Assembly (NCBI GenBank): GCA_963921195.1
Contig: OY992538.1
Span: 87,357,904 to 87,421,903, forward strand
Source of the DNA: Pegoplata infirma
Lineage: Eukaryota; Arthropoda; Insecta; Diptera; Anthomyiidae
Direction: 5' to 3'
DNA: 64,000 bases
Made by a program: the position numbers and the translations under genes. The notes under the pieces are model-generated. The model saw nothing but the letters and a program-made list of their open reading frames with translations, was not told the DNA's origin and made no database searches. This document shows positions 35,259-46,884 of this stretch, piece by piece. Each line of letters begins with the position of its first letter. Positions within the stretch are counted from its first letter, which is position 1.

Positions 35259-38200
35259 ATGTTGCGGTTCCTACAAATAAACCTCCATCACTGTAAGGCA
35301 GCCTCAGTTGCACTCTTGCTGCGCCTGACGTCAGGAGCAGTTGACTTGGTTTTTATCCAAGAGCCCTGGGTGCGGGGTGGCAGGGTTTGCGGATGGAAGA
35401 CCCCTGGGTTTAAGTTGGTGGTTGCCAAAGGTGAGGGCTCACCAAGAGCCTGCATCTTGGCAAAAAATGGCTTAAATATATTCTTTTTATCAACTTTTAG
35501 TGATATGGATGTTACAGCGGCTAGCTTAGAGCTTCATGGGAAGTCTATTTGGCTCGCCTCTGCGTATTTTCCTAATCCGGGGTCAATACCCCCGGAGAAG
35601 GTTGTCGGTCTAATTCGGGAGTCTGAATCTAGGGGACACCAGTTAGTAGTGTGTTGTGATGCTAATGCACATCATTCGATATGGGGAAGTACAGACACAA
35701 ATGATAGAGGCGAATCACTTTTGGAGTTTTTGTTAAGCACTAACCTGTACATTTGTAACAAGGGTGGTGAACCAACTTTCGTTACAAGTACGCGGCAAGA
35801 GGTTCTTGACGTAACACTTGTTCAGATACATTGTCTGATAGAATTGATGACTGGAGAGTTTTGGAAGAGCATTCTTTCTCAGATCATCGCTACATTGAGT
35901 TTTTACTCAGGGAGCGTGCCCCGGTTGAGACAGTCTCTAGAAATCTGAGGAGAACAAACTGGGTGAAATATAGGGAGACTTTTTCTTTGCTTTTGGATGA
36001 AGTACCCTTATCTGAACCACATAGTTTGGCGGAAATTGACTGTCTGGTTGACCATATAACAAATGTTTGTAATAGGTGCCTGGATGCGTCTTGCCCTTTT
36101 GCAAAGCCTAGAGGGAAAAAAAGCCACCTTGGTGGTCAAATGAGTTGCAGACGAGCAGAGATTCCTGCAGAAAGCTCTTTAATAAGGCTAAATTTTCAAG
36201 AGCGGACGAGGACTGGTCTGCATACAGGCTGCAACTTAAGAGTTTTAAAAGATGATCAGAAATGCAAAATGTGATTCTTGGAAAAACTTCTGTGGAAACA
36301 TAGAAGACGTTTCTGAGGCATCCAGGCTGCGCAAGGTTCTGGCTTCTTCTCCATGCACCCTGGGATACCTGAAAGATCCTAATGGGGCGTGGTCTTCCTC
36401 CAGTGGAGAGTCGCTGGATCTCCTTTTAAACACGCATTTTCCGGGCAATTCCATGACGCCGTTTCAAGCTTTGGAACGTTCTGACGCCCAAGCATCTGAA
36501 ATTGCTTCGGAAATAATAAATATGCCAACATTAATCTGGGCGATAAAAAGCTTCAGGCCCTATAAATCCCCGGGACCTGATGGTATAATCCCGGCTGAGT
36601 TGCAGCAAGTGTCGGACTATATAGCCCCGTTGCTATATAATCTATACACAGCATGCATCAACTGGTCGTATATTCCTTTAAAATGGAGGGATACCAGAGT
36701 CGTATTTATCCCGAAGGCTGGGAAAAGTTCCCACACAGCTCCGAAGGATTTCAGACCAATTAGTCTGTCTTCTTTTTTGTTAAAGACAATGGAACGAATG
36801 ATAGACTCATATTTGCGTAGAGTGATTGACCCGAGGTTGCGTTCGACAAAGCAACATGCATACAGCAAGGGACGATCAACGGAAACAGCTCTTCATGAGC
36901 TCGTTGGTACCATCGAGAGATCGCTTTCGGTAAAGGAGTACACTATGGTGGCCTTTCTTGATATTGAGGGGGCTTTTAATAATGTCATCCCAGAATCGAT
37001 AATATTGGCATTGTCTGGTCTGGGAGTAAAGCGTGAAATCGTTTTAATGGTGGAAAGCCTACTTGCCAGTAGACGTATAACGTCTGAATTGGGAGCGTCC
37101 GTCATATCTCGATTTGTCATTAGGGGCACACCACAAGGAGGTGTTCTTTCGCCGCTTCTTTGGAACCTGGCACTGAATTCAATGCTACTATCTCTAGAAG
37201 CACGTGGTTGTCATGTTGTCGCATATGCTGACGATGTCGCGATAGCGGTAAAGGGGAAGCATCTGCCAACATTGCGGGACATTCTTCAGGGTTCTCTGAA
37301 AGATCTGTCTAAATGGGCAAGAGACTGTGGTCTAGGAGTTAATCCTAGTAAAACAGAGCTTGTTTTATTTACAAGGAAAAATAAGATTCCTGCTTTCGAT
37401 CCTATTTCTCTGGACGGTACTGAAATCACCTTCTCAGGTGGAGCCAAGTACCTTGGAGTATTTCTAGATAGGAAGCTGAATTTCAGGCGTAATATTGAGG
37501 AACGGGTGAGAAAAGCAACGATTGCTTTGTATTCCTGTAAAAGGGCCATTGGAAAACGATGGGGTTTTAGCCCTCAAGTCGTTCATTGGATCTATACAGC
37601 AGTGGTGCGTCCAATTTTGCTGTATGGAATCATTGTCTGGTGGCCTGCTTTAGAAACAAAAGCGAACTGTGTCTTTATCACGAAGGTACAGAGAATGGCG
37701 TCAATGTGCATCACTGGTGCTCTTCGTACTACACCTACGGCTGCATTAGAAATCCTCCTTCACCTGATACCCTTGGACATATTGGGTAGGCAGTATGCAG
37801 CTGCGTCGGCAATTCGACTTAATAGCACGCTGCAATGGAGGAGCAGCGATTGTGGCCATAGAGCGATCTTGAAAAAGATAACAATACCACAAAATGTGGA
37901 TTGTGCTCCCTCTTTGAGCCTCTTTGAGCGCCACTTTACCACTATGTTACCATCCAGGGAGTCTTGGATGGGGGATACTCCGGGAAGTGGAGCTACAATA
38001 AATTTTTACACAGATGGATCGAGGCTGCACGAACAAGTGGGCTTTGGGGTCTATTCGGAAGAGCTTGGATTGAGCCTGGCTCGTAGATTGCCAGATCATT
38101 GCAGTGTTTACCAGGCAGAGATGCTGGCAATAAAGGAAGTGGCTGACTGGTTGAGCTGCAATGTCTTGTCTACAACCGCAGTCAACATCTATACTGACAG

Positions 38201-38849
38201 TCAAGCCGCGGTCAAGTCCCTGGATTCAATGTTTCTGAAAACAAGATCTGCCCTTAACTGCCGCACGTCTTTAAATGAGATGGCCAAGCAGTTTAACATA
38301 CGACTCATATGGGTCCCAGGGCACAGAGACATTCCAGGGAATTGCAAAGCCGATGAGCTTGCAAGACTAGGAACTACCTTACAGGTTCCAACAGAATTGG
38401 AATGTGTTGGTATGCCTCTAGAAACTTGCAAGCAAAACCTACGGCTTTGTTCTGCGACGGAGACTAATCAAAGATGGGCAAATGGATGAACGTGTGAGAC
38501 AACACAACTGATTTGGCCTTCTCTTAATCAGGGGCGCACAAGTGAGCTGATATCGCTTCCAAGAGGAGAGATTTCGACGGTGGTTTCTATAATTACCGGA
38601 CACTGTCTTATAGGGAAGCACGCAGAGCGGTTAAATGTGCCGTCGAATGACTTTTGCCGAAGTTGCATGGATGAAGAGGAGTTGGAAACTATCGAACACT
38701 TTATTTGCCATTGCCCGGCACTTTCTGGTCAGCGACTTGCTTCACTGGGATCTAGGGAGCTGTACGATCTTTCTGATTTGTCGGATGTCAAAATTCAACA
38801 TCTAAGGAGTTTCATAAGAAGCTCAAACTGGTTTAACGACAGGGACTAG
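35259..38849 (+). pseudogene. LINE ORF2 (endonuclease, reverse transcriptase, RNase H), three frameshifts and one stop
   Basis: Starts MLRFLQINLHH six bases after ORF1. APE endonuclease motifs: QINLHHCK, FIQEPW, SAYFPNP, CCDANAHHSIWGS, FSDHRYIEF (35259-35910). Reverse transcriptase from about 36530: SPGPDGIIP, AFLDIEGAFNNV (motif A Asp at about 36960), TPQGGVLSPLLWN, YADD (37224-37235). RNase H: FYTDGS (about 38010), YQAEMLAIKE, YTDSQAA, WVPGHRDIPGN..ADELA (about 38310-38360). A C-terminal CRSC...H..CHC motif follows at about 38660-38715. One-base losses occur near 35820, in an A-run near 36116 and near 36250; TGA at 38487-38489 replaces a probable Trp. All catalytic residues that I can see are present, so decay is recent, or some lesions are homopolymer sequencing errors. 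Confidence 0.88.
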
Positions 38850-38950
38850 TAGGGAAACCTATTACGATCCCGTGGTATCACAATGGACCTCAGAGTCTAC
38901 GTGTGTTGACGTAAAACGTCAGCAGCCACTTACAACCTAACCTAACCTAA

Positions 38951-40145
38951 GGGGGATAAAAAAGTGTATTTTGGTACTTATTGTAATTCCTGAAATAATG
39001 GTCCTGGAAACTTTAAATTTGGAATGCAGGGTCATTTAGCAAAAAAAAAATTTTTAAATAAGGCAAAGAATTTTTCTTTTTTTAGCGCATGTACGCGCAT
39101 ATTCGGAACGGAATGAAAGCACCATGGGACTAATCGGAATGGAAAAGGGAATCAAATGGAATAAAACAGGGAACGAAATGGGGACTTGAAATTTGGAATG
39201 TAGGTGCGCCTCCCGATATATAGATCCTTTAAGGCTGAGTTTTTGGAAATGTTGATTCTAGGGAATAGGGGTAAAAAAGGTGTTTTGGTACTTTTTATAT
39301 TTCCACAAACCACTGAAGCTAGAGATTTGAAATTTGGAATATAGATGCACCTCCCGGAAAATAGGTCCACCAAGGCTTGGGTTTTGGAAATGTTGATTCT
39401 AAGGGGGTAAAATGTGCAAAAACAGGTACGTTAGTACTTTTTATAGTTCCACAAACCAATGAAGCTAGAGATTTGAAATTTGGAATGTAGCTGCATCTCC
39501 CGGAATATAGATCCACTAAGGCTGGGTTTTTTGAAATAATGATTCTATGGGGGTAAATCGGGTAAAAAAGGTATTTTGGTACTTTTTATATATTTACTTA
39601 AATAATGGTTTTATAAGCTTGAAATTTGGAATGTAGCATCCCATGCTTACATAAAAGTCATAAAAACTTAAAATTAGGAATGTAGGATCCAAGAACAGAA
39701 AAAACTATTAAAAATGTACTTTTTGGAAATTCCGATTCCGATCTAAGGGGATAAATACGAGTACTATGTTAAATTTTATATTTTCTGAAATAATTATAAT
39801 GGAAATTTGGAATGTAAGATTGTCTAGCGAAATAAAATATTCCCAAAAGAATAGCTTTTGGAAATTCTGATTCCTAAGGAAATTACTTAAAAAAGGAAAT
39901 TATATATTCTTAAATAATGAGCATATTATCTTGAAATTTGGAATGTAGCATCCTCTAACGGGAAAAAATCCCCCAAAAAATTACTTTTTGGTTCTGTTTA
40001 TATATTCTTAAATATAGGTCATAGTCCATATAATTGTTCCGAAAGAAAAATTGTCCTCGCCCACTTTTTTTCGATATATCTAAAATTCGTTTTTACTCTA
40101 ATTTGGTCTATTTAAAAATCATGTGCATGTGAATACATCATGTGC
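38951..40145. repeat. Degenerate tandem repeats flanking the LINE (right part)
   Basis: Continuation of 32411-33759: repeated 'tgaagctagagatttgaaatttggaatgta', 'cacctcccgg', 'ttttggaaatgttgattcta' and 'tttggtactttttata' at intervals of roughly 130-170 bp, decaying toward 40060. Confidence 0.65.
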
Positions 40146-40890
40146 ACAAAATTTACATTCTTATATAGTTTTGTATGGGCTATCGATTAATTTTTTTTTT
40201 TGGAAAATTTTCAGAACCAGTTTTGAAATTTTCCATTTTTTAAAAATGTCAATCAATGAAAATCCGTTTTTTTTATTTTTTTTTTAAGTTTAGATGTTTG
40301 GCTATCCACACAAAAAAAATCAGACATGCGTTTTTCGTTTTTTTTTTTTTCAAGAAAATCACATTTGAATATAAAATTTCATAACAATTTAGTTAACTGC
40401 TTGTATTTTCTTATTTCAACATATTATATGCAAATATTTAATACTCATTCGCTATGTTAACTCAAGAAAATACATATAAGCAAATTACAATTTTAATTGT
40501 TATGAAATTTAATATTCAAACACGATTTTCTCGAAAAAAAAACGAAAAACTGAATTTTTGAAAAATTCAAAAAAAAAAAAATGATAAATTGACTTTTTTA
40601 AGAAATGGAAAATTTCAGAACGGGTTCTAAAAATTTTCAAAAACAAAAATTTAACTCGATAGCCCATACAAAACTATACAAGAACGTAAATTGTTTAGAT
40701 TGTGGTGCATTTCGTTTTAATTTGACAAATATTTACACAAATTTGACAATTTTTCCAATATTTGATCACGCCTCCAAAGCCCAGTTTTTGAAAAAAATTT
40801 AAAAACCAAAAATATAATTTTCAGAAATTTCAGAAAATTCTAAAATTCAAGGGACACATGTTTTTTTGTAGCGGCACATTTTGTGCCTAA
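40146..40890. mobile_element. Truncated palindromic GAGGCATTCC-type element
   Basis: Both arms are present (40155-40400 and 40540-40870), with the blocks 'gttttgtatgggctatcgatt', 'tttcagaac' and 'cacgcctcc' found in the 14603 element. The left tip is missing and the right tip is eroded (gcggcacattttgtgcctaat). Confidence 0.7.
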
Positions 40891-41035
40891 TATGTGGAAA
40901 AAGTGTTATACTTAATTGACAGCACATCATATCAACCACGGTTTTGTTAACCTAAGATTACTCCTTCTAAGTATGTTGTGAGCCGAGAGAAAATGGGTTG
41001 AGAAATTTAACCCATTTTCCATATTTAACTTATAA

Positions 41036-41757
41036 CCCAGCAAAACTTTGGTAATGGGTAGTGATTATATAACTCATTACCAGGTAATGCACATAACTTA
41101 TTTGTAGCATTATTTTATGATGTCTTACCAAACATTTGTTCCACAACGTATTATTTTCAAGTGAAAAATAATGCATTACTAATAATTTGCTACGTAATGC
41201 ATGATTATTGGAAAAAATGTATTTCGTATTTGTTATTTCTAAACATTAAATCATGGATGACTTTTATTTGGTTACATTTTGTATTATTTGAGAGCTTGAA
41301 ATAATGTATTATTTATAATTGGATGCATAATGCATTACAATAACATAAAAAATAATTACTTTATAAAAAATGCATAAGTTTAAACTAGAGATGGGCTCAC
41401 GACAGGAAATTTCTAACGACACACACTCACGAGCATATTTTATATACTTACAATCACGTGAGAAAATGTAATAAAAAATAACTTTTTTACTACTCTTAAC
41501 ACCTTATATATTATCTTCTGGTATGCAATATTATTTCATTTCTCGTAACCTATAAAATATCATATATTTTACACCTTACTCGTATTCTTCGTTATAAATT
41601 TATGACTTATTTTATACCTTACTGGTATTATTTGTGATAATGTGAATGCATTACTTTGAGTCTCATCGCCTGTTAAAATCATCAATGCTGCAATGTATAA
41701 AATAAGAGATCCTATACCTTATTTTATACCTTATTTAGTAATCTAAGTTTTGCTGGG
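41036..41757. mobile_element. CCCAGC-ended element (722 bp), absent from arm 2
   Basis: Ends CCCAGCAAAACTTTGG and AAGTTTTGCTGGG, with AA at 41034-41035 and 41758-41759. The matching place in arm 2 (about 52345) reads straight through (cttataagtttc). This empty site fixes both the boundaries and the 2-bp duplication. It holds a truncated hAT-type end at about 41386. Confidence 0.88.
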
Positions 41758-41881
41758 AAGTTTCAAAGAAAGAAACAATTGTTTTTGTTTTGTTATTAAT
41801 AACTTTATGTTGTTAAAGCAGGTGTATTGAAGAAAAATAGGTTGATTTAATTTTATAATTTTTTTTTTTTTTCAATTGTTA

Positions 41882-42780
41882 CACAGGAAAAAATATCGTG
41901 AAATCAAAAGTAACAAAACAAATTGTTAGCAACTAACTTCCAGTTCAACAACGTTTTTAATTGTATCAACAATGTATATAGTTAATGTGACAAAAATCCA
42001 ATTTAATTTCCAATTAAATGCATCAATTAAAATCATTGTTAAAAAACGCACAAAATGCTCATTGATAACACAGACACCTTATAAATTCATTTAATGAAGC
42101 TCAAATTTATGTGACGATAGCTCGGTGGTAGTGTGCTAGACTCAAATCATGAACATTGCGGGTTCGCTGCCAGCTGGCGGAAACATTTTTTTATTTTTAT
42201 TTTAAATTATTTTTGTTTTGCTAATCTGCAACACTTTTTATACGCGTTAAGTCAAGTAAAAAATATATGAGAAATAGCACGGTGGTAGTGTGCTAGACTC
42301 GTACCATGTTCGTTGCCGGTTCGATTCCAGCTGCCGCTAGATTTTTTTTTTTTAGTTTTTTATATTTTTTTTAAATAAAATGACATTAAAACCGGTTTAT
42401 TTCCTTTAATATACGCGTATAGTCAACTACAAATATATACAAGGAATAGACTCGTATCATGTTCGTTGCGGGTTCGATTCCAGCTGCCGGCTAATGTTTT
42501 TTTTTTTTTTTTTTTAATTTTTTTGTTCTATTTTTAGAATTTTTTTTTAAAATGACATTTAAGCATGCTTATTTCCGTTAATATAATTTATTACAAACTT
42601 TTCAATTAATTTCATTGTTGATACAACAATGAATTTAATTGACAAAAAGAGTTGATATTTTTTTAAAAGTTACAAAAGTCAATGTTGTAGTGACAAAATC
42701 CAATGTAGGCTCAGTTTCAATTAAATGTTTTATTGTATTAACAATGAAATTAATTGTATTGACAATTTTTTTTTTCTGTG
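41882..42780. mobile_element. TTA-target element, CACAGAAAAAAA ends, with three tRNA-like modules (899 bp)
   Basis: Ends CACAGGAAAAAATAT and TTTTTTTTTCTGTG, TTA at 41879-41881 and 42781-42783. Arm 2 (about 52228) has the unoccupied site caattgTTAaatatag. A 3-bp TTA duplication fits PIF/Harbinger-type elements. Subterminal arms share 'ttgtatcaacaatg' words. The centre is a tandem array of about 155-bp units with tRNA-like cores. Confidence 0.88.
42110..42514 (+). repeat. Three tandem tRNA-like pol III modules
   Basis: Unit 1: A box TAGCTCGGTGG (42118-42128), B box GGGTTCGCTGCC (42160-42171). Unit 2: TAGCACGGTGG (42275-42285), CCGGTTCGATTCC (42316-42328), T12 run (42342-42353). Unit 3: the A box is deleted, B box GGGTTCGATTCC (42470-42481), T18 run (42497-42514). 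The spacing between B boxes is about 155 bp. Cloverleaf pairing is poor in all three. Confidence 0.72.
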
Positions 42781-42909
42781 TTAAATATAGTGTAAACATA
42801 AATTTGAAACCTAACTTTGCTATCATAATTAAGCAAAGGTCAAGTTAGAGCGAAAATTTATTTTTAATACCCTTAAATGTTGTGCATATTTTTCAATATT
42901 TTTTATACA

Positions 42910-42948
42910 TATAAAAAGGCAAACAAAACTTAAAATAATTAACAGTTT
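42910..42948 (+). promoter_or_regulatory. Core promoter of cuticle gene copy 1
   Basis: TATAAAAA at 42910-42917 and an initiator-like AACAGTTT at 42941-42948, about 30 bp apart and 41 bp before the ATG. Both are conserved in copy 2 (TATA at 52088-52095, minus strand). Confidence 0.65.
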
Positions 42949-42988
42949 TTCGATCAACTTCAATAACTCGACATTGAAAAATCTTACC

Positions 42989-43409
42989 ATGCATTTTATA
43001 AGTACATTAGCGATTTTAGTAGTAGCATGTGTTTTGACAGCAGCAGGATACTCGTATCATGGTCATGATGATCATGGTCATGGTGGACACAGTGAAGAGG
43101 TTGGTTATTCGGTTGTTACCAAACATGTAGGTGGTGGCCATGGAGGTGGGCATGGAGGCGGACATGATGCAGGACATGGTGGTGGCCATGATGCAGGACA
43201 TGGTGGTGGCCATGATGCAGGACATGGCGGTGGTTACGAGGTGTCTTATCATGGAGGTCATGATGATGGTGGTCATGATGATGGTGGTCATGATGAAGGT
43301 CACGATCATCATGCTCATCCTAAATATGAATTTGATTATGGTGTTAAGGATACAAAAACTGGTGATATTAAAAGTCATTCAGAATCCCGAGATGGTGATA
43401 ATGTTAAGG
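42989..43409 (+). CDS. RR-2 cuticle protein, copy 1, exon 1
   Basis: Structural cuticle protein, secreted and chitin-binding. The first ATG (ACC-ATG, 42989) gives a clear signal peptide MHFISTLAILVVACVLTAAG. The frame upstream of it has only a TTG. A His/Gly-rich region follows (about 20-108) with repeats of GGGH and GGGHDAGH and HDDGG. The RR-2 Rebers-Riddiford domain begins at about residue 110 (HPKYEFDYGVKDTKTGD...SESRDGDNVKG). The exon ends AAGG|GTAAGT in phase 1. Joined to 43654-43868 it makes 211 residues. His-rich RR-2 proteins are typical of hard cuticle. Antisense Met/Ser-rich frames here are shadows. Confidence 0.93.
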
Positions 43410-43653
43410 GTAAGTTTTTCGTACGTTTTTGGTATTTTGTCAGCAGACCTGGTCAAAATCAATCAAATTAAGAGAACTTTGCAAGTATTTTTAATCATAA
43501 CTACAAAAAATCTAGTACAAGTATTAACTTTTATACTTGATAATAAAAAAAATGTCTATGTAGCAAGGTTCTGGCTAAATATCGTGGTACTTGACAAGTA
43601 CTACATGGAGCTGTTTCTTTTTATACTTAATTAATATTTTGTTTTATTTTTAG
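43410..43653 (+). other. Intron of cuticle gene copy 1 (244 bp)
   Basis: GTAAGT donor and TTTTTAG acceptor. The intron of copy 2 (51349-51592) is also 244 bp, showing how recent the duplication is. Confidence 0.9.
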
Positions 43654-43868
43654 GCAGCTACACCCTTAAAGAATCTGATGGCACTACTCGTCATGTAGAA
43701 TATTCTTCTGATAAAAAGAAAGGTTTTACAGCTGTTGTTCATAAACTTGGTCATGCTCATGGTGGAGAAGGTGGTCATGGACATGGAGGGCATGGTGAGC
43801 ATGGAGGTCACCACGGTGATGCCAGCAGCTATGTTGTTGTCAAAAAACATGAAGAGAAAAAACATTAA
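43654..43868 (+). CDS. RR-2 cuticle protein, copy 1, exon 2
   Basis: Completes the split Gly and continues the chitin-binding domain: GSYTLKESDGTTRHVEYSSDKKKGFTAVVHK (to about residue 171), the RR-2 end pattern. A second His/Gly-rich tail (HGHGGHGEHGGHHGD) follows and then SSYVVVKKHEEKKH. Stop TAA 43866-43868. An AATAAA at 44032-44037 is a possible polyadenylation signal. Confidence 0.93.
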
Positions 43869-44327
43869 GTAAATAATTCTTGATATATAATTTTGATGAA
43901 AGATAAAAGAATTTGAATGGAAAAACCTGAACCCCTTGGATAACAAAGTAACTCTAAAAAATAATTTTTATTACTTTAAAAATTAAAACAAAAATTAAAA
44001 AAAAAAAAAAATCCTAAAAAAATGTTGATCAAATAAAAAATTTATAAATTTAATATAAAAACAAAAATTGCAATTTTTGGACGATATTGATATCAGGGTT
44101 TGCCTTACTACTGTCAGTAAAATTGCATAGAATATAATAACTTTCTAGTATTTAACTAAAGATATTTCATGCCTCCAATATATTTCTCTATTACCAATTT
44201 AAAAATTTAAGTTTTTACACATTTTATAAAATTACTACAGAAAATATTAGAATACTAAAGCAATTTTGTTAAATTGCTAATTTATAAATTCAAACTTGAA
44301 CATATTTTCAAAATGATATATTCAAAT

Positions 44328-45435
44328 GGGTAATTCCAAAAATTTTCGCCCCACTGTTCGGAAACATGCCTTTGGACGCCACTGAGAATTTGGCTCATAG
44401 ATATCCACGTTTATATGAGATATGTTGCATTTTTGGATTTTCCAAATTTGCTGTAGTTTTCAAATTATCGCGGGTCAAAGTTCGACTTTTTTAGCAAAAG
44501 TCAGAAAAATACATGACATTTAACGTGCTCTAACTTTTGAACTAGTAATCCGATTATCACAAGTAATGGCTCATATGAAAGCTTAATTCTTCTTCTTTTA
44601 GGAAATATTTTCAAAAGCATACGGTTTTTTCAGAAGTGTTGCAAAAATTCAAAAACATTTTTTTTTTGCGAATATTTAAAAAAACACATCTTCGATTTTT
44701 TTAAAAAAAAGTTTGGTGATAAACAATACTGTTTTGTACAACATATCCAAAATTCAGAGTGGGATCCCAATGGGATCAAAAAATATTCTGGTTTTAGTAC
44801 GAAGTTCTTAAATTTTACCTTAGAAAATTAACATTTTATTTTTCTTCAATATAAAAATTCAAATTTTCAAAGAAAATTATACTATTAAAATTTTGAAAAA
44901 CATTCAAAACATTAGAAATTTAAATTTTCTAAGGGAAAAATATGAGAACCTCGTACTTAAAACAGAATAGTTTTTGATCCCATGGAGATCCCACTCTGAA
45001 TTTTGAATATGTTATACAAAACATTGTTATTTTTCACCAGAATTTTTTTAAAAAAAATCGAAGATGTGTTTTTTTAAATATTCGAAAAGAAAAAATGTTT
45101 TTGCATTTTTGCATCATTTCTGTAAAAAAAACTGTGTTATTTTAAAAATATTTTCTAAAAGAAGAACCCCAGCTTTCACATGAGCCTAAATTTGTGAAAA
45201 TCGGGTAATTGGTTAAGAAGTTACAGCTCTTTAAACGTGATGTATTTTTCTTACTTTTGCTTAAAAAGTCAATCTTTGACCCGCCATAATTCGTTAATTA
45301 CACCAAATGTAAAAAAACGATATATGGTACATATATCATATTTATGAGGGCTATCTATGTGTCAAGGTTCAAATTAATCTGATACACCATTTCCAAAAAT
45401 GACTAAAATTTGAGCTAAATTTTCTGGAATAGCCC
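44328..45435. mobile_element. Palindromic element, GGGTAATTCC/GGAATAGCCC ends (1,108 bp)
   Basis: AAAT at 44324-44327 and 45436-45439 is a 4-bp target duplication. Arms share blocks such as 'tgggatccca' and 'aacatcttcgattttt'. A second copy is at 53437-54519 with a different 4-bp duplication. Confidence 0.88.
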
Positions 45436-45586
45436 AAATTTAAAAAATTTATGAAAAAAATATTTTAGCAAATTTAAAAATTAAAAAAGAGATAGTTAAC
45501 TAAAGAGTGTTAACCATGTTTTCTAATAAGTCATGTGGTTTGATTCGCTTCAACCTTCGGGTGCACCTCATAATGTCACTAAGGAT

Positions 45587-46884
45587 CAGCGTTGCCAGAA
45601 TTTGAAAACAAAAAAAGCTAGATTTTTTCTAAAAACCCGCTAAAAAAAGCTAAAAAATTTGAAAGAAAGCTAAAAAATAAAGCTAAATTTTTTTTAACTA
45701 ATTTAAATTAGCTTTTTCTTCGATTTTTCAATTGAATTCCAAAATAGGGATCTGTTATTCCTTCTATAGCGTATTTGGGACTAAAATTATGCTTATTAAT
45801 AAACAAAATATTAAAATATAACAAATCTTCATAAATTTTAAAAAAATGGCCCGTACCAAAGAAACATAAAAAGTCTATTTTAACAAAAGTTTTTTTTTTT
45901 AAATGTCAAAATTTAAATACATTTTTTGAAAGTCGATTTTAAAAACAAAAACAATTTGTATGGAAACAAAACAAAAAGTCGATTACAAATTTATTTTATT
46001 TTTATATGTTTCCGAAAATTTCGAATGCAGGTACATATTAATAAAAATTAAAAATAATACATTCACGAAAATCTTTACCATTAACAAATTAAAAGTGCAT
46101 TTCAGAAATTTCAAAACGTTGTGTATAAATTTCCAAATAAATCAAAGAAATTTTCAAATACAATTTAGATTTTTTTTTTTTTTAATTTTTTCAATTGCAT
46201 TTTAGGATTTTCTCCCAAAATGTATTTCAAATTGTTTAAATTGCATTTCCAAATAAAGTTTAGAAGTTTGAGAAAAATTAGTAGTGGAAATTTATACATT
46301 CTAAGATTTGTGAATATTTAAAAAACAGTTTGTAAATAAATCAACACTATTCCCAACAATTTTTCAGGAAATACAAACAATATTAAAAAAAATTAGAAAT
46401 GCATTTCTGAAATCTTCATTTATATTTTAAAAATTTTCAATTTTATTTCGCAAAATACTAAATATGTTTAAGAAACTTGTTCCAAAAAATTTATAAAAAT
46501 TTTATATTTAAGAAATTTCCAAATACATTTTAAACATTTTTATTTAAGTTTTAAAAACTTTTAATTATTTATTAGAATTCTGAAAAAAAATAAATTTAAA
46601 AAAACTTCCTAACACATTTAGACAAACTTAAAATATAAATAGTTAGATGTTTCTGAAATATAATTGTGTTTTGAACACAACTTTTTAAGTAAAAAATATT
46701 TCTTTTATTTTTAGATTGGTATTTAATGAAAAAAGTTTAAAAAAAGTCTAAAAAAAGCTGAAAAAAAGCCAAAAAATTTTCAAAAAAAGCTAAAAAATCC
46801 GCTTAAAGCTAAATGCAAAATTTTCCCGCGAAAAATTAAAAAAAAGCTAAATCTAGCGGGAAAAAAGCTAAATTGGCAACGCTG
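45587..46884. mobile_element. hAT-type element, CAGCGTTGCCA ends (1,298 bp), inserted in the Jockey relic
   Basis: Ends CAGCGTTGCCAGAATTTG and AAATTGGCAACGCTG; exact 8-bp duplication CTAAGGAT at 45579-45586 and 46885-46892. Repeated 'aaaaaagcta' words lie near both ends. No transposase. Confidence 0.92.

Larger units (their letters stand above)
33760..38947 (+). mobile_element. Non-LTR retrotransposon with RNase H (LOA/Bilbo-like, tentative), nearly full length
   Basis: About 5.2 kb: short 5' UTR, ORF1, a 6-base gap, ORF2 (endonuclease, reverse transcriptase, RNase H, C-terminal Cys/His motif), a 100-bp 3' UTR and a 3' tail of AACCT repeats (38934-38950). TAAGGG-like sequence borders both ends, a probable short target duplication in the host repeat. 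RNase H plus APE-type endonuclease places it among the R1/LOA/I-type groups. LOA/Bilbo is my best guess from the ORF1 style. Five small lesions disable it. Confidence 0.85.
40146..44225 (+). repeat. Inverted duplication, arm 1 (cuticle gene copy 1)
   Basis: Mirror image of 50800-55920. After removing the insertions 41036-41757 and 41882-42780 this arm is about 2.45 kb, as is arm 2 after removal of its own insertions. The outer edge lies inside a palindromic GAGGCATTCC-type element (remnant 40146-40890). Confidence 0.85.

Noticed and set aside
42974..42988. Upstream start MKNLT for cuticle copy 1 (and the same in copy 2)
   Set aside because: The first codon is TTG. The ATG at 42989 (52016 in copy 2) begins directly with a good signal peptide.
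43016..43634. Met/Ser/Thr-rich frames overlapping the cuticle genes (also 51410-51989)
   Set aside because: These are other-frame shadows of the His/Gly repeats. The RR-2 frame has a signal peptide, domain and splice sites.
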